Assembly: GCA_021776175.1 (NCBI GenBank)
Contig: JAJFGJ010000003.1
Location: forward strand, 1 to 64,000
Direction of reading: 5' to 3'
Source: Kiloniellaceae bacterium
GTDB lineage: Bacteria > Pseudomonadota > Alphaproteobacteria > Kiloniellales > J153
DNA length: 64,000 nucleotides
Positions 35,849-44,626 of the stretch are shown here, in pieces. The first letter of the stretch is position 1, and every line of letters starts with the position of its first letter. The notes beneath the pieces are model-generated. The model searched no databases. It had not been told where the DNA came from and worked only from the letters and a program-made list of their open reading frames with translations. Position numbers and translations under genes: made by a program.

Positions 35849-36628
35849 TCAAGGCTGGAACTGTTCCTTGATGACACGCTCTTCCAGGTCGTGTTCGGGG
35901 TCGAACAGCAGGCGCAGCGAGATCGATGAATCTTCCTGTATCTCGACCCGGGAAACATTGCGGACCTCGGTGAAATCGGCGGTCGCGCTGACCGGGCGCT
36001 TGTCCGCCTCCAGCACCTCAATGGTCACGCGGACCGTATTCGGCAGCAGCGCGCCGCGCCAGCGCCGGGGGCGGAACACGGAGATCGGTGTTAGCGGCAG
36101 CAGGGAAGAGCCCATGGGCACGATGGGGCCGTGGGCCGAAAGGTTGTAGGCGGTACTGCCCGCCGGAGTCGATAACAGGATACCGTCGCAGATCAACTCC
36201 TCCAGACGCACCACGCCGTCTATGCCGATGCGCAGCTTCGCCGCCTGACGGCTCTGGCGCAGCAGGGAGGCTTCGTTGATCGCCAGGGCCGTGGTGGTGC
36301 CGTCCCCGGCGCCGTGAGCGGTCATCCTCAGCGGGTGGAGGACAACCGGCTTGGCCCGCGCCAGGCGCGCCGGCAAGTCGTCCTCGCCGTAGGCGTTCAG
36401 CAGAAAGCCGACGGTGCCGCGGTTCATGCCGTAAATCGGCACCCCGCGGTGCAAGTACTTGTGCAAGGTCTCCAACATGAAGCCATCGCCGCCCAGGGCG
36501 ACGATGATATCGGCGTCATCGGGTCCGATCCCGCCGTAACGCTCGCGCAGGCGGGTCAGGGCGTCGCGCGCCTCGTCTATCTCGCTCGCCACGAAGGCGA
36601 AACTGGGGTTGGAGACACGGTTGCTCAT
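35849..36628 (-). CDS. nadK: NAD kinase
   Basis: The start is placed at 36628, giving 259 residues. [16 protein letters not shown] holds the GGDG motif of NAD kinases. [21 protein letters not shown] and [18 protein letters not shown] are the other conserved elements around the ATP and NAD sites. It makes NADP from NAD and ATP in the cytoplasm. It is a single minus-strand gene facing a small exported-protein gene on the other strand. The frame stays open for about 30 codons beyond its TGA, which I judge to be chance. Confidence 0.93.
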   Translation of the reverse strand: MSNRVSNPSFAFVASEIDEARDALTRLRERYGGIGPDDADIIVALGGDGFMLETLHKYLHRGVPIYGMNRGTVGFLLNAYGEDDLPARLARAKPVVLHPLRMTAHGAGDGTTTALAINEASLLRQSRQAAKLRIGIDGVVRLEELICDGILLSTPAGSTAYNLSAHGPIVPMGSSLLPLTPISVFRPRRWRGALLPNTVRVTIEVLEADKRPVSATADFTEVRNVSRVEIQEDSSISLRLLFDPEHDLEERVIKEQFQP

Positions 36629-36810
36629 GGATGAGTCCCTAATGCGGCGCCACCTGCCGGTGGATCGGATCGGGGGGAGTATAGCGCTCCCGCATCGCCT
36701 TGCCAGCCCAGGTGCGCGCCGGCGGCCCATGGGGTATGGTCGGCGATTCTCGGTATAATCCTGGATGCAAGATTTGCTATCGAGGCCGTAAATATAAAGG
36801 AAACAGCAGT

Positions 36811-37293
36811 ATGCGCGGTTTTTACATCTCCGGTGCGGTGGCGGCCTGTCTAGTCGTTCTGCTGGTTTCCAGCGCCAAGGCGGCCGACAGTCATGCCGGC
36901 TACTATTACCCGGAGCCCCAGACCCGGGAAATCTATACCGCCCGGTCGCGAACCCTGCCGGAGGCGAGCCGGGCCCTGAGGATCGCTTTCGTGACCGGCA
37001 CCACGATCCAGCAGTTCGAGCATCCCTATCCTCCCCAGGTCGCGATATTCGCCAAGGGGAACGAGGCGGAAAAACTCATTATCGTCGGCTTGGTCGATGG
37101 CCGCCTCGACACCCTGTACCGGGCGCGCGCGATTTTCGCCAATATGACGGCGGCGGCGCGCCAGTTACCCGCCTTCGCCGAGATGGGGGTGCAGGATACC
37201 TTCACGTTCTTCGATTTGGCCAAGATGCTGGGCTTCAAGAAAATCACCATCAGCAACGGCCGCGACTTCGCCCACCGGGTGGTGATCGAGTAG
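36811..37293 (+). CDS. Conserved exported protein of unknown function
   Basis: This 160-residue protein has a signal peptide ending in SSAKAAD, so it is periplasmic or exported. [39 protein letters not shown] and [17 protein letters not shown] are conserved-looking blocks. I recall relatives in alphaproteobacteria carrying a doubtful molybdopterin-guanine dinucleotide biosynthesis label, but I see no MobA motifs. The ATG at 36811 follows AAAGGAAAC. No function can be stated. Confidence 0.72.
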   Translation: MRGFYISGAVAACLVVLLVSSAKAADSHAGYYYPEPQTREIYTARSRTLPEASRALRIAFVTGTTIQQFEHPYPPQVAIFAKGNEAEKLIIVGLVDGRLDTLYRARAIFANMTAAARQLPAFAEMGVQDTFTFFDLAKMLGFKKITISNGRDFAHRVVIE

Positions 37294-37327
37294 CATCAAA
37301 GCCCAGAATCCACGATCTAGCGGCCAT

Positions 37328-37420
37328 CCTTCGAGACGAGGCTTCGCATCTCCTCTGGATGAGGGAGTATCTTTTTTGGCTCACCTCATCCTGAGGAGCC
37401 GCGCAGCGGCGTCTCGAAGG
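37328..37420. repeat. Inverted intergenic repeat (ccttcgagacg / cgtctcgaagg)
   Basis: Outer arms at 37328-37338 and 37410-37420 are perfect reverse complements. Between them lie ctcctctggatgaggg and cctcatcctgaggagc, a second imperfect pair. This is the well-known type of dispersed alphaproteobacterial intergenic palindrome. It sits between the ends of the exported-protein gene and the adenylate cyclase gene and may act as a bidirectional transcript end. Confidence 0.7.
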
Positions 37421-37464
37421 ACCGGCCATGAGGTCTCGACTTTCGAGATCCGGTATAAGCCGGT

Positions 37465-38544
37465 TCAACCCAAAGTCGTCGGCGGTTCGAAGTCGACCGA
37501 CAAGTCGTCGGCGCCGAGTAGTTGGTAGATCTGCTTGGGTCCGAATCCCCGCACCTCCATCTCGCCTTTTCCCTCGATATGAAAGTACGCGCGCAGGCGT
37601 TCGTACATTTCTTCGCTGAGCAGGATAGACATGGGTCCGGCGAGCGCTTCGAGCCGAGCGGCAAGATTAATACCCGGCCCAAAAATATCGTAGACGTATT
37701 TTTGGATGCCGATGACGGAACCGACCACCGGCCCCGGCGCCAATCCGATGCGGCAATTCCACTGGATATTGTGCGTCGCGTTGCGCCGATTTAGATAGCG
37801 CACGCACATCAGCGCCAGGCGCGCGATCGATTGGGCATGGTCGGTTGAGGGCTCGGGAAGGCCCGAGACCGCGACATAGGCGTCGCCCATGGTCTTGATC
37901 CGTTCGCAACCCTGCTGTTCGGCGATGCGGTCGAAGGCGGTGAAGATGTCGTTGAGTTCGGTAACGATGGTCGCGGGGTCGTGCTCGACCGATAACTTCG
38001 TGAAACCGACAAAGTCGAGCATCAGTATCGAGGCTTCGTCGAACCGTTGCGGCGTGGTCACGCCGAAGGTCTTGAGTTCCTTGTAGACCGTTTCCGGCAT
38101 GATGTTGAGCAGCAGCTTTTCGGCCCGCTCCTTTTCCTTCCTGAGCGACCGGTTCTGCTGTTCGACTATCTTGGAATAGGAGGCGATCATGGATTCGAGT
38201 TGGCGCACCTTGGTATTGTTATGCAGCTCGACGATGATCCATGAACTGTCGCTGAAATTGGTTCGTGTCGCCGTCACCGAGAGCTGATGCGTGCGCCGCT
38301 TGACCTTGGCCTCGAGTGCCGTCTGATAGCTTTTCCCGCTGTCGAGCGCCGCATGCAGTGCCGTTTCGTCGAGGCCCTTCAGCCGTTCGCTCAAGGCGCC
38401 CGCGCCGTCTTCGAAGGCGGGAAACCATTCCAGCACGCGATGGTTCCAGAAGATGACCTCAAGTTCGGGATAGGTGGCGATGAGCAATCCGACGCCGACG
38501 GATTCCAACAATAATTTGTTGAATGCGTCGAGCTTCATTTCCAT
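37465..38544 (-). CDS. Class III adenylate cyclase with N-terminal PAS-like domain
   Basis: The 359-residue protein has a PAS-like domain (about 5-115), a signalling helix (about 115-165, EQQNRSLRKEKERAEKLLLN) and a class III cyclase domain. Metal aspartates lie in ILMLDFVGFTKLS (Asp177) and KTMGDAYVAVSG (Asp221). Lys217 and the aspartate of VYDIFGPGINLAARLE are the adenine-selecting pair, and the Asn and Arg of that motif are the transition-state residues, so cAMP is the expected product. The gene begins 13 bases after a truncated globin gene. No membrane segment is seen, so it is a soluble sensor-cyclase. Confidence 0.9.
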   Translation of the reverse strand: MEMKLDAFNKLLLESVGVGLLIATYPELEVIFWNHRVLEWFPAFEDGAGALSERLKGLDETALHAALDSGKSYQTALEAKVKRRTHQLSVTATRTNFSDSSWIIVELHNNTKVRQLESMIASYSKIVEQQNRSLRKEKERAEKLLLNIMPETVYKELKTFGVTTPQRFDEASILMLDFVGFTKLSVEHDPATIVTELNDIFTAFDRIAEQQGCERIKTMGDAYVAVSGLPEPSTDHAQSIARLALMCVRYLNRRNATHNIQWNCRIGLAPGPVVGSVIGIQKYVYDIFGPGINLAARLEALAGPMSILLSEEMYERLRAYFHIEGKGEMEVRGFGPKQIYQLLGADDLSVDFEPPTTLG

Positions 38545-38557
38545 CGCCGGTCACGGA

Positions 38558-38920
38558 CTACTTGTTGGTCACGATATAGGGTTGACGGCTCTTGATGTCG
38601 GCCATGATCGTGCGCACGTCATCGGCTCTGAAGTCGAATTCTTGAAGCGTTCTCTCAAGGATGTCCGCCATCTCGTCGAAAGCTTCCTGATCGATGTCGA
38701 GATTGCGGTGGACCTGATCCAGCACCTTGTTGGTATAGGTGACGGGGCCGCCCATGACTTGGGAAATGAATTTGGTTTGATGATCGACCAGCGCCGGCAT
38801 GTCGATGTCGTCGAAATACGGCCCCACAACATCGGAATCGAGCAACTTATCGTAGAACGACAAAACCACCCGATGCACGCTGCCGAAACCGCCGTAGCGG
38901 TCGAACATGGTCGCGCTCAT
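38558..38920 (-). CDS. Truncated haemoglobin (2-on-2 globin)
   Basis: The 120-residue globin has a B helix ending in LSFYDKLL (Tyr23 in the ligand-contact position), PYFDDIDM with the CD1 phenylalanine (Phe36), and the proximal histidine in DQVHRNLDIDQEAF (His71). Length and motifs fit a group I truncated haemoglobin that binds O2 or NO. It lies directly upstream of an adenylate cyclase gene with a 13-base gap, so the two are almost surely one transcript. Globin sensing or NO detoxification linked to cAMP production is inferred from this pairing. Confidence 0.87.
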   Translation of the reverse strand: MSATMFDRYGGFGSVHRVVLSFYDKLLDSDVVGPYFDDIDMPALVDHQTKFISQVMGGPVTYTNKVLDQVHRNLDIDQEAFDEMADILERTLQEFDFRADDVRTIMADIKSRQPYIVTNK

Positions 38921-39011
38921 TCCTTTGGCTCCAGCCTTTGGCCTTCAGAATGATAACGTTAACACGTTTTTCCGGCGAGAACGATAGTGCCGCTTCGACG
39001 CCTTCGCGCGG

Positions 39012-40013
39012 TTAGCCGCCGGTGACGCTCATGTGGCGGCTGACGGCGGGGCGCGTATGGTCGCGGTCGATGATGAAGTCGTGGCCCTTGGGCTTGCGCG
39101 CGATGGCCTCGCGCATGGCCGCTTCGAGCAAGTCGTCGCCGTCGCTTTCGCGCAAGGGGGCGCGCAGGTCGGCGGCGTCCTCTTGACCTAGGCACATGTA
39201 CAGCGTGCCGGTGCAGGTCAGGCGCACGCGGTTGCAGCTTTCGCAAAAGTTATGGGTCATGGGGGTGATGAAGCCGACGCGCCCGCCGGTTTCGGCGATC
39301 CGCACATAGCTCGCCGGGCCGCCGGTCTTATAGTCGATGTCTTCCAGGGTCCAATTTTCGCGCAGGTTCTCGCGCAAGACGGAAAGCGGCAGGTACTGAC
39401 CGACGCGGTCCTCGCCGCCGATGTCGCCCATGGGCATGACCTCGATGAAGGTCAGGTCGAAGCCTTCCTCGCCGCACCAGGCGATCATGCGGTCGAATTC
39501 GTCGTCGTTGACGCCCTTTAGGGCGACCGCGTTGATCTTGACTTTCAGCCCGGCCGCCTTGGCCGCCTCCAGCCCGGCCATGACCTTGTCCAACTTGCCC
39601 CAGCGGGTGATGGCCGCGAACTTGTCCGGGTTGAGGGTGTCGAGGGATACATTGATCCGGCGCATGCCCAGGTCCGCTAATTCCTGGGCGAAGCGGTGAA
39701 GCTGGCTGCCGTTCGTGGTCAGGGTCAGCTCGTCCAGGGCGCCGCTCTCCAGGTGCCGGGAGAGGCCGCGGAACAGGCTCATGATGTTGCGCCGGACCAA
39801 GGGCTCGCCGCCGGTCATGCGCAGCTTGCGCACGCCCTGGCGCACGAAGGCGCTGCACACCCGGTCCAATTCCTCGAGCGAGAGAATGTCCGACTTGGGC
39901 AGAAAGGTCATGTCTTCCGACATGCAATAGAGGCAGCGGAAATCGCAGCGGTCGGTAACCGATACCCTGAGATAACTAATCGCCCGCCCAAATGGGTCGA
40001 TCATTCCTGACAT
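39012..40013 (-). CDS. moaA: GTP 3',8-cyclase (molybdenum cofactor synthesis)
   Basis: The 333-residue radical-SAM enzyme has CDFRCLYC (Cys23, 27 and 30) for the SAM cluster, MTGGEPLVR and [12 protein letters not shown]. The C-terminal cluster motif [14 protein letters not shown] ends with C after 13 residues. The chain ends in Gly-Gly, as MoaA requires. It converts GTP to 3',8-cyclo-7,8-dihydro-GTP. It is a single gene here. The ATG at 40013 follows AGGAGTACTGA, and a seven-base-arm palindrome overlaps its promoter. Confidence 0.95.
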   Translation of the reverse strand: MSGMIDPFGRAISYLRVSVTDRCDFRCLYCMSEDMTFLPKSDILSLEELDRVCSAFVRQGVRKLRMTGGEPLVRRNIMSLFRGLSRHLESGALDELTLTTNGSQLHRFAQELADLGMRRINVSLDTLNPDKFAAITRWGKLDKVMAGLEAAKAAGLKVKINAVALKGVNDDEFDRMIAWCGEEGFDLTFIEVMPMGDIGGEDRVGQYLPLSVLRENLRENWTLEDIDYKTGGPASYVRIAETGGRVGFITPMTHNFCESCNRVRLTCTGTLYMCLGQEDAADLRAPLRESDGDDLLEAAMREAIARKPKGHDFIIDRDHTRPAVSRHMSVTGG

Positions 40014-40027
40014 TCAGTACTCCTGAA

Positions 40028-40048
40028 TTGGTCTATAATTAAGACCAA
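40028..40048. promoter_or_regulatory. Palindromic operator candidate upstream of moaA
   Basis: The palindrome TTGGTCT-ATAATTA-AGACCAA lies 15 bases before the moaA start codon, over what looks like the -10 region (taattatag, minus strand). Seven perfect arm bases around an AT-only spacer suggest a dimeric repressor or activator site. The regulator is unknown. Confidence 0.5.
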
Positions 40049-40171
40049 ATTTCTTGCCCACGGCACTAACTATAGCCGCCTGGCGCCACCATTTCACCCC
40101 CTGGTTTATTGGGGGAATGGCGGCTTTTCGGCCGCTTGGCACGAAGGACAACCTCAACTAGCCTAGCCGCC

Positions 40172-40495
40172 ATGGAACGGGCCAGCCATGAGATACCTCA
40201 AGAACGAGCCTTCCTTGACCGGCCGGGGGCGCGGCTGGTGGCTCTGGGTATATTCCTGTGCGCCGCCCTCGCTTTGGCCTGGGTGCACCGCGACGATCTG
40301 AATCCGCCCCAGGCGGCCGCGGCGGACGATCCGGTGGCGCGGTGCCTGGCCGCGCGCTCCGGGGACATAGACCGCATGCGCGAAGACGGCACGATCGACG
40401 ACCGCCAGGCGGTGCTGTTCAAGAACCGGGCCGAGGCCTTGTGTATCGCCCAGCACGGACCCGGCGCCGGGCCGCCCCGGCTATCCGGCGACTAA
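40172..40495 (+). CDS. Small membrane-anchored hypothetical protein
   Basis: The start at 40172 gives 107 residues with one membrane segment (LVALGIFLCAALALAWV, about residues 22-38). A hydrophilic C-terminal part carries two cysteines and a short helical motif (RCLAARSGDIDRMREDG). I recognise no domain. The region after the helix probably faces the periplasm. Its stop codon abuts the convergent phosphatase gene. Coding status is supported by codon pattern and position but not by a known family. Confidence 0.6.
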   Translation: MERASHEIPQERAFLDRPGARLVALGIFLCAALALAWVHRDDLNPPQAAAADDPVARCLAARSGDIDRMREDGTIDDRQAVLFKNRAEALCIAQHGPGAGPPRLSGD

Positions 40496-41137
40496 CTAAT
40501 CCACATAGCGCCTGGAAAAATCCTCGGCCGAGGCGGCGAAATCGCGACAGCCGGCGGCGGTCAACTCCTCGCGCGCGCCATAGCCCCAAAGGGCGCCCAC
40601 CGGCGCGACACCGGCTTGCAGCGCGCCGGTCACGTCGTAATGGCGGTCGCCCAGCATGGTGACCCGCGCGGGCGACAGCCGGGCGGCGGTCAAGGCCTGG
40701 CGGATCAATTCGAATTTGCCGCCAAGTTCATCCAGGCTAGGGCCGATCACCCCATCCAGCAGACCGCGAATATTCAGGATATCGACCACTTGTTCCGCGT
40801 AGTGGGCGGGCTTGGATGTGACGATCCAGGTTAGGCGGCCCGACTCGCGAACCATTTCGAGCATATTTTGAATGCCCGGATAGAGCGTGTTTTTGAAAAT
40901 ACCCTCACGCTCATAGGCTTCGCGGTAGGCGGCGATCCCGCGATCGACATCCGCGTCCGCGATGCCCGGTGTTAGCGTCCTGAGCACGACCGGCAGAGGC
41001 GCTCCAACCTGCCCCGTCAAGTCCCGGTCGCTCAACTCGGGCGCCCCGACCGCTCCAAGCGCGACCCGGTAACACGCTACGATCCCCGCTTGGGAATCTG
41101 TCAGGGTGCCGTCCAGGTCGAAGAAGAAAGCGCGCAT
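40496..41137 (-). CDS. HAD-family phosphatase, phosphoglycolate phosphatase-like
   Basis: The 213-residue HAD protein has FFDLDGTLTDS (nucleophile Asp7 and acid Asp9), a C1-type helical cap, WIVTSKP and TMLGDRHYDVTGA. Length and cap type fit Gph-like phosphoglycolate or phosphosugar phosphatases. The NlpC/P60 gene lies 9 bases upstream on the same strand, so the two may be co-transcribed. The exact substrate cannot be deduced. Confidence 0.87.
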   Translation of the reverse strand: MRAFFFDLDGTLTDSQAGIVACYRVALGAVGAPELSDRDLTGQVGAPLPVVLRTLTPGIADADVDRGIAAYREAYEREGIFKNTLYPGIQNMLEMVRESGRLTWIVTSKPAHYAEQVVDILNIRGLLDGVIGPSLDELGGKFELIRQALTAARLSPARVTMLGDRHYDVTGALQAGVAPVGALWGYGAREELTAAGCRDFAASAEDFSRRYVD

Positions 41138-41146
41138 GGGAGGATA

Positions 41147-42034
41147 CTAAGGCATGACCCGCCGCACGCCGGTCACGCCGCGTCCGCCGCTTTCGGCTTC
41201 GACGCGCTTCACCACTTCGGCGAGGGGTTCTATGGCGGTGAGCATGGCGCCGGCGTTGGCGTGGATGACCTCGGTTTCGTTGAGGGCGATGGCGCAGTGA
41301 CCGGGGAAATAGACGATGTCGCCGCGCCGCAAGGGGGTCTCTCCGGCCCGCCACTCCACCGGCTGTCCGACGCTGGTTTCTTGCGCCCCGCTATCGCGCG
41401 TGCAGGCGATACCGGCGCGCGCCAGGGACAGTTGCACCAGGGCCGAACAGTCCAGGCCCAGACCCGAGCGCCCGCCCCACAAATAGGGCACGCCTAGGAA
41501 CAGATGCGCGGTGGCGACGAAATCGGGCTCGGTTTCGTTTAGCTCGCAAAGGTGGCTGGAATAAATCCAGCCCGAGCCGCCGCCGGGCGTGGCGACCTCG
41601 CTGAACTTGTCGCGCGCGCCGGTCACGCGCAGGGGCGACATGAAGCTGATGGCATCGAGGGGCGGCGTCTTCAGGTCGGGTTCGGGATAAAGGAAGCTGC
41701 GCAAGACCTTCAGGCCATGGCTGGGCGCGGTCTGGGATGCCGCGCCGAGGGCGGCTGATTCCACATAGCCGACATAACCGTCGGTGGCGTTCTGCACCCA
41801 GGCCCAGCCGTCCTCTTGCGCGAAAACGCTCACGCTCTCGCCGAACAGGAACTGTGTGTCCAGGGGCGCCGTGGCCGCCGGCCGCCGGCGCGCATCGGCG
41901 ACACCGCGCGCGACCAGGGCCGGGCGTCCGTCCACGAAACGGGCGGCTTGAACCCGGCCGCGCAAGGCGCTGGCGGCCAGGCCGGGCCGAAAAGCGTTCA
42001 AGCGCGGGTCGAGATCTGTTTCAAGCTCAGTCAT
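41147..42034 (-). CDS. NlpC/P60 peptidase with SH3-like domains
   Basis: About 295 residues from the ATG at 42034 (MTELETDLDPRLNAFRPGLA, the conserved start in relatives); an ATG at 42061 is also possible. An SH3-like region (about 55-165) precedes the C-terminal NlpC/P60 domain: catalytic cysteine in GLDCSALVQLSL, histidine in FPGHCAIALN, and a third polar residue after EVIHANA. This family cuts the D-Glu/meso-DAP bond in cell-wall peptides. There is no signal peptide, so it may act on recycled muropeptides in the cytoplasm. Confidence 0.88.
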   Translation of the reverse strand: MTELETDLDPRLNAFRPGLAASALRGRVQAARFVDGRPALVARGVADARRRPAATAPLDTQFLFGESVSVFAQEDGWAWVQNATDGYVGYVESAALGAASQTAPSHGLKVLRSFLYPEPDLKTPPLDAISFMSPLRVTGARDKFSEVATPGGGSGWIYSSHLCELNETEPDFVATAHLFLGVPYLWGGRSGLGLDCSALVQLSLARAGIACTRDSGAQETSVGQPVEWRAGETPLRRGDIVYFPGHCAIALNETEVIHANAGAMLTAIEPLAEVVKRVEAESGGRGVTGVRRVMP

Positions 42035-42168
42035 GGACAGGAAACCAAGGTTGCCGGGCATCGCTAGGACGCGAGTCTAGCGGATGCCACCTTCTGGAAA
42101 GCTTAATCATCCAAGGCTGGTAGGAAAGGCCGAAACGCACCTGGCGGTCCGGGACCGGCCCCGCACTG

Positions 42169-42183
42169 TTAACGAATGGTTAA
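42169..42183 (-). promoter_or_regulatory. Full CtrA-binding motif (TTAA-N7-TTAA)
   Basis: On the minus strand the sequence reads TTAACCATTCGTTAAC, a perfect match to TTAA-N7-TTAAC, the site of the cell-cycle regulator CtrA. It lies 47 bases before the small membrane protein gene at 42230 and 135 bases before the start of the divergent NlpC/P60 gene. Either could be the target. Confidence 0.6.
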
Positions 42184-42229
42184 TTTTTTGGCGGGACACT
42201 CTTGATAGCCCAGAAGCTGGGAGTGCGAT

Positions 42230-42406
42230 ATGGCCGAGTTGACCAACACCTTTGGCGAGGGACGTGAAGAGGGCTCATCCAAGGCTGTGGCGCAAGCGCG
42301 CGCCGCGCGCGGCGATTGGCCCGTAAGGGATGCTATATTCTTTTGGTTCGTTGTTAGCGGGGCTATGTGGACGGCCTTGGCCGCAACCGCGGTCTGGATC
42401 TATTGA
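42230..42406 (+). CDS. Small single-span membrane protein (58 residues)
   Basis: An ATG at 42230 preceded by GGGAG opens a 58-codon frame. It has a hydrophilic start (MAELTNTFGEGREEGSSKA), then WPVRDAIFFWFVVSGAM and WTALAATAVWIY, which form one membrane helix. A CtrA motif lies upstream. Its layout of a polar N-terminus and one helix near the C-terminus is shared with the 63-residue protein encoded convergently at 42524-42715. Function is unknown. Confidence 0.62.
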   Translation: MAELTNTFGEGREEGSSKAVAQARAARGDWPVRDAIFFWFVVSGAMWTALAATAVWIY

Positions 42407-42424
42407 TCGTCCAAGCGCGCGCCT

Positions 42425-42466
42425 GAAATAAAAAGGGTGGAGGGCCCCACATTCGACCCTCCACCC
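42425..42466 (-). terminator. Intrinsic terminator, mainly minus strand
   Basis: A perfect 10-base stem (gggtggaggg / ccctccaccc, 42435-42444 and 42457-42466) is followed on the minus strand by TTTTTATTT. It ends the small gene at 42524. The GC stem could also slow plus-strand transcripts from 42230. Confidence 0.85.
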
Positions 42467-42523
42467 AGAAAAACTATCGTCTCGGTACTTGGTGCCGCCG
42501 GGAGAGCCCCCAGGCTTCCGCCC

Positions 42524-42715
42524 CTAGTACCACATTTCAATCAGGACAAAGGCGGTCCCGTAGCTGATCGCCACTGAAAAGGCGAGAAATCCCAAAGCAA
42601 ACAGGCCGCGCAATCCTTTGCGTTGCCCAAAACCGTGGCTATCCCTCGAGATGGCCACACTGCCATTCCCTACGTCCCCACCGGCCGGGGCCGTTGTGGT
42701 AAAGTGCTGCGTCAT
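42524..42715 (-). CDS. Small single-span membrane protein (63 residues)
   Basis: The start at 42715 is chosen because GGGGAG lies 7-12 bases upstream; longer frames lack a site. The 63 residues have a polar, Gly/Thr-rich N-terminus (MTQHFTTTAPAGGDVGNGS) and one membrane helix near the C-terminus (LFALGFLAFSVAISYGTAF). A clear terminator follows. No family is recognised. Confidence 0.65.
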   Translation of the reverse strand: MTQHFTTTAPAGGDVGNGSVAISRDSHGFGQRKGLRGLFALGFLAFSVAISYGTAFVLIEMWY

Positions 42716-43145
42716 CAATATCTCCCCGCAGAGGTTTGGTGGTGGGGTTCTATGCCCCATCCTGATTAGTTTCTGTTCTCCGCCTACGTCTTATCCCCCC
42801 GAGAGATCCTCCTGCACAGCCCGATTTGTTAAAAGAACGATAACATAGGGCGCAGTGTTATGCTAGTGATAATTTGTTAATCATTTGAGATAATTAATAT
42901 AGTAACCATTAATATTAATAATATGAGTATTAAAATAAGGTTCGCCATATAAAACCATGTTCTAATATGCAGGATATCGGCGACAACACTTGCTATCGAT
43001 TTATATGCGATAAATCTCTTTTTAGGAGTCCACGCTTGGCGGTGGCGGCATTGAGCCCGCCCCAGTCTTCGCGGCGGCGCCCTTACGGGCCATGGCGCCG
43101 GGGGCCGAATATCGCTGAAAGTGAAGGGGAGGGGCCGAAGCGGCG
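42716..43145. other. Intergenic region, AT-rich, no gene seen
   Basis: The stretch from about 42830 to 43010 is strongly AT-rich (aattaatatagtaaccatta) in contrast to its surroundings, and probably carries the promoter of the small membrane protein on its left side. From 43020 to 43145 the sequence is GC-rich and lies just past the end of the ATPase gene. No RNA or repeat was recognised. Confidence 0.5.
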
Positions 43146-43979
43146 TTATGCCGAGAGCGCGGGCGCCGATCCCTCGGTGTGCATATCGAGCACGACTTCC
43201 TTGACGATCTTGGCGTCGATCTCGTGCCGCTCTTCAAGAAATCCCAGCAGCAGCAAGCGGTCGCACAAGAGGTTGACCTTACGCGGCACGCCGCCGGCCG
43301 CCTCGAAGATCATCTGAAACGCTTCGTCGGTAATGTTGGGGTCGTCCTGCCAGCCGACACGGCGCAGGCGGTGCTCGATGTATAGCCGCGTTTCCTCGGC
43401 GTCCAGCGGTTGCAGATGGTAGGACGTGATCACCCTTTGGCGCAGTTGCTCAAGGCTTTTACGCGCAATCGTGCGGCGGAACTCCGGCTGGCCCAGAAGG
43501 TAGATCTGCAATAGCGAGCGTCCGCCCAGCTGCATGTTCGACAGCATGCGCAATTCTTCCAGGGCGCTGTGCGGCAAGTTCTGGGCCTCGTCGACGAACA
43601 GCAGGACCGACTTGTTGGTGCGGCCGCAGTCGATCAGGAAGGATTCCATGCGCCGCAAAATCGTCGCCTTGTCCGCGCCTTCCTGCGGGATATCGAAGGC
43701 GGCGGCGACCATGCGCAAAAGATCGTCCGCGTTCAATTGGGTCGTGATGACTTTCGCGGCAACGAGGTTCTTGCCCACGAAAGTGGAGAGGATGTATTCG
43801 ACCAGGATGGTCTTGCCGGCGCCGATCTCGCCCGTGATGACAATGAAACCCTCGCTCTGGCTGATGCCATAGGTGAGGTAGGCCAGCGCTTTCTTGTGCG
43901 GTTTCGCCTCGAAGAAGAACGCCGGATCCGGGCTTAGCTGGAACGGCCGGGCGGAGAAGTTATAATATTCTGTGTACAT
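43146..43979 (-). CDS. XrtA/PEP-CTERM locus-type AAA ATPase (ExeA-like)
   Basis: The start at 43979 gives MYTEYYNFSARPFQLSPDP, the typical start of this family, and 277 residues. Walker A is ITGEIGAGKT, Walker B LLFVDEAQNL, followed by LRMLSNM and an arginine-finger region near LRQRVITSYHLQPL; a winged-helix-like end follows. It matches the ATPase usually encoded in PEP-CTERM/exopolysaccharide loci (TIGR03015 type). Here it stands alone, more than 24 kb from the polysaccharide and VPLPA-CTERM genes. It probably drives a step in polysaccharide or sorted-protein export. Confidence 0.83.
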   Translation of the reverse strand: MYTEYYNFSARPFQLSPDPAFFFEAKPHKKALAYLTYGISQSEGFIVITGEIGAGKTILVEYILSTFVGKNLVAAKVITTQLNADDLLRMVAAAFDIPQEGADKATILRRMESFLIDCGRTNKSVLLFVDEAQNLPHSALEELRMLSNMQLGGRSLLQIYLLGQPEFRRTIARKSLEQLRQRVITSYHLQPLDAEETRLYIEHRLRRVGWQDDPNITDEAFQMIFEAAGGVPRKVNLLCDRLLLLGFLEERHEIDAKIVKEVVLDMHTEGSAPALSA

Positions 43980-44397
43980 CTTGATCGGCTCAGACGCTGC
44001 AATGTTGTTTCGAGAGTCCCTCGTTAATCGCTTTCCGGCCACTGCGTGGCGCCCATCGTACCATCCCCGGTATCATGGGCTACCTCACGGTCGCGGCCAT
44101 GCCGCGAGCTTGCCAGCTTCGACCGCTATCGTATCGCCGCCAGCGCACCCGCAGGCGTCCTCATATCATATTGTCGCCGGTATTTTAACAACCAATTAAA
44201 TTCGCAGACGAATCAATGATTTGCCCCATTTCATACAGACTTGTTCCGGGTCTTTCAAGCCTTGCGCACGGGATTTCCGGGGTCTCGCTTCGCGGCGCCA
44301 AGTGTCACAAAATAATCACGTTCGCCACGATGTCATTTCGTGCCCCATCCCCATGTTAATCGGCATAAGGTGAGAATAGGGAGGCGCAGGTCAGGTC
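43980..44397. other. Intergenic region, no gene seen
   Basis: About 420 bases lie between the divergently transcribed ATPase and small-protein genes. It contains the likely promoters (an AT-rich patch at 44180-44220) but no repeat, RNA or further coding sequence that I can support. Confidence 0.45.
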
Positions 44398-44592
44398 ATG
44401 ACCGTTAATCGAGCTTGGACGCAAGGCGAACCGGCCCTGGATGATTTATTATCCGATCCCATCGTCGATGTTGTCTTGCGCCGCGATGGGCTAACCCGGG
44501 GCGACGTATGGCGGGCCGTGGATGTGGCGCGCCGGCGCCTGGACCGGAGTATTCAGGACCGGGGTATTCAGGAATCGAGCGCCGCCGCTTAA
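44398..44592 (+). CDS. Small hypothetical protein (64 residues)
   Basis: An ATG at 44398 after AGGGAGGCGCAGGTCAGGTC opens 64 codons. DDLLSDPIVDVVLRRDGLTR followed by VWRAVDVARRRL looks like a compact helical protein, compatible with a small alphaproteobacterial regulator family, but I cannot name it. The gene converges on the TrcR gene, ending 34 bases from it. Confidence 0.55.
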   Translation: MTVNRAWTQGEPALDDLLSDPIVDVVLRRDGLTRGDVWRAVDVARRRLDRSIQDRGIQESSAAA

Positions 44593-44626
44593 GCCGCCGC
44601 CCGCCTGGGGCGGTCCTTTGAGCGGC

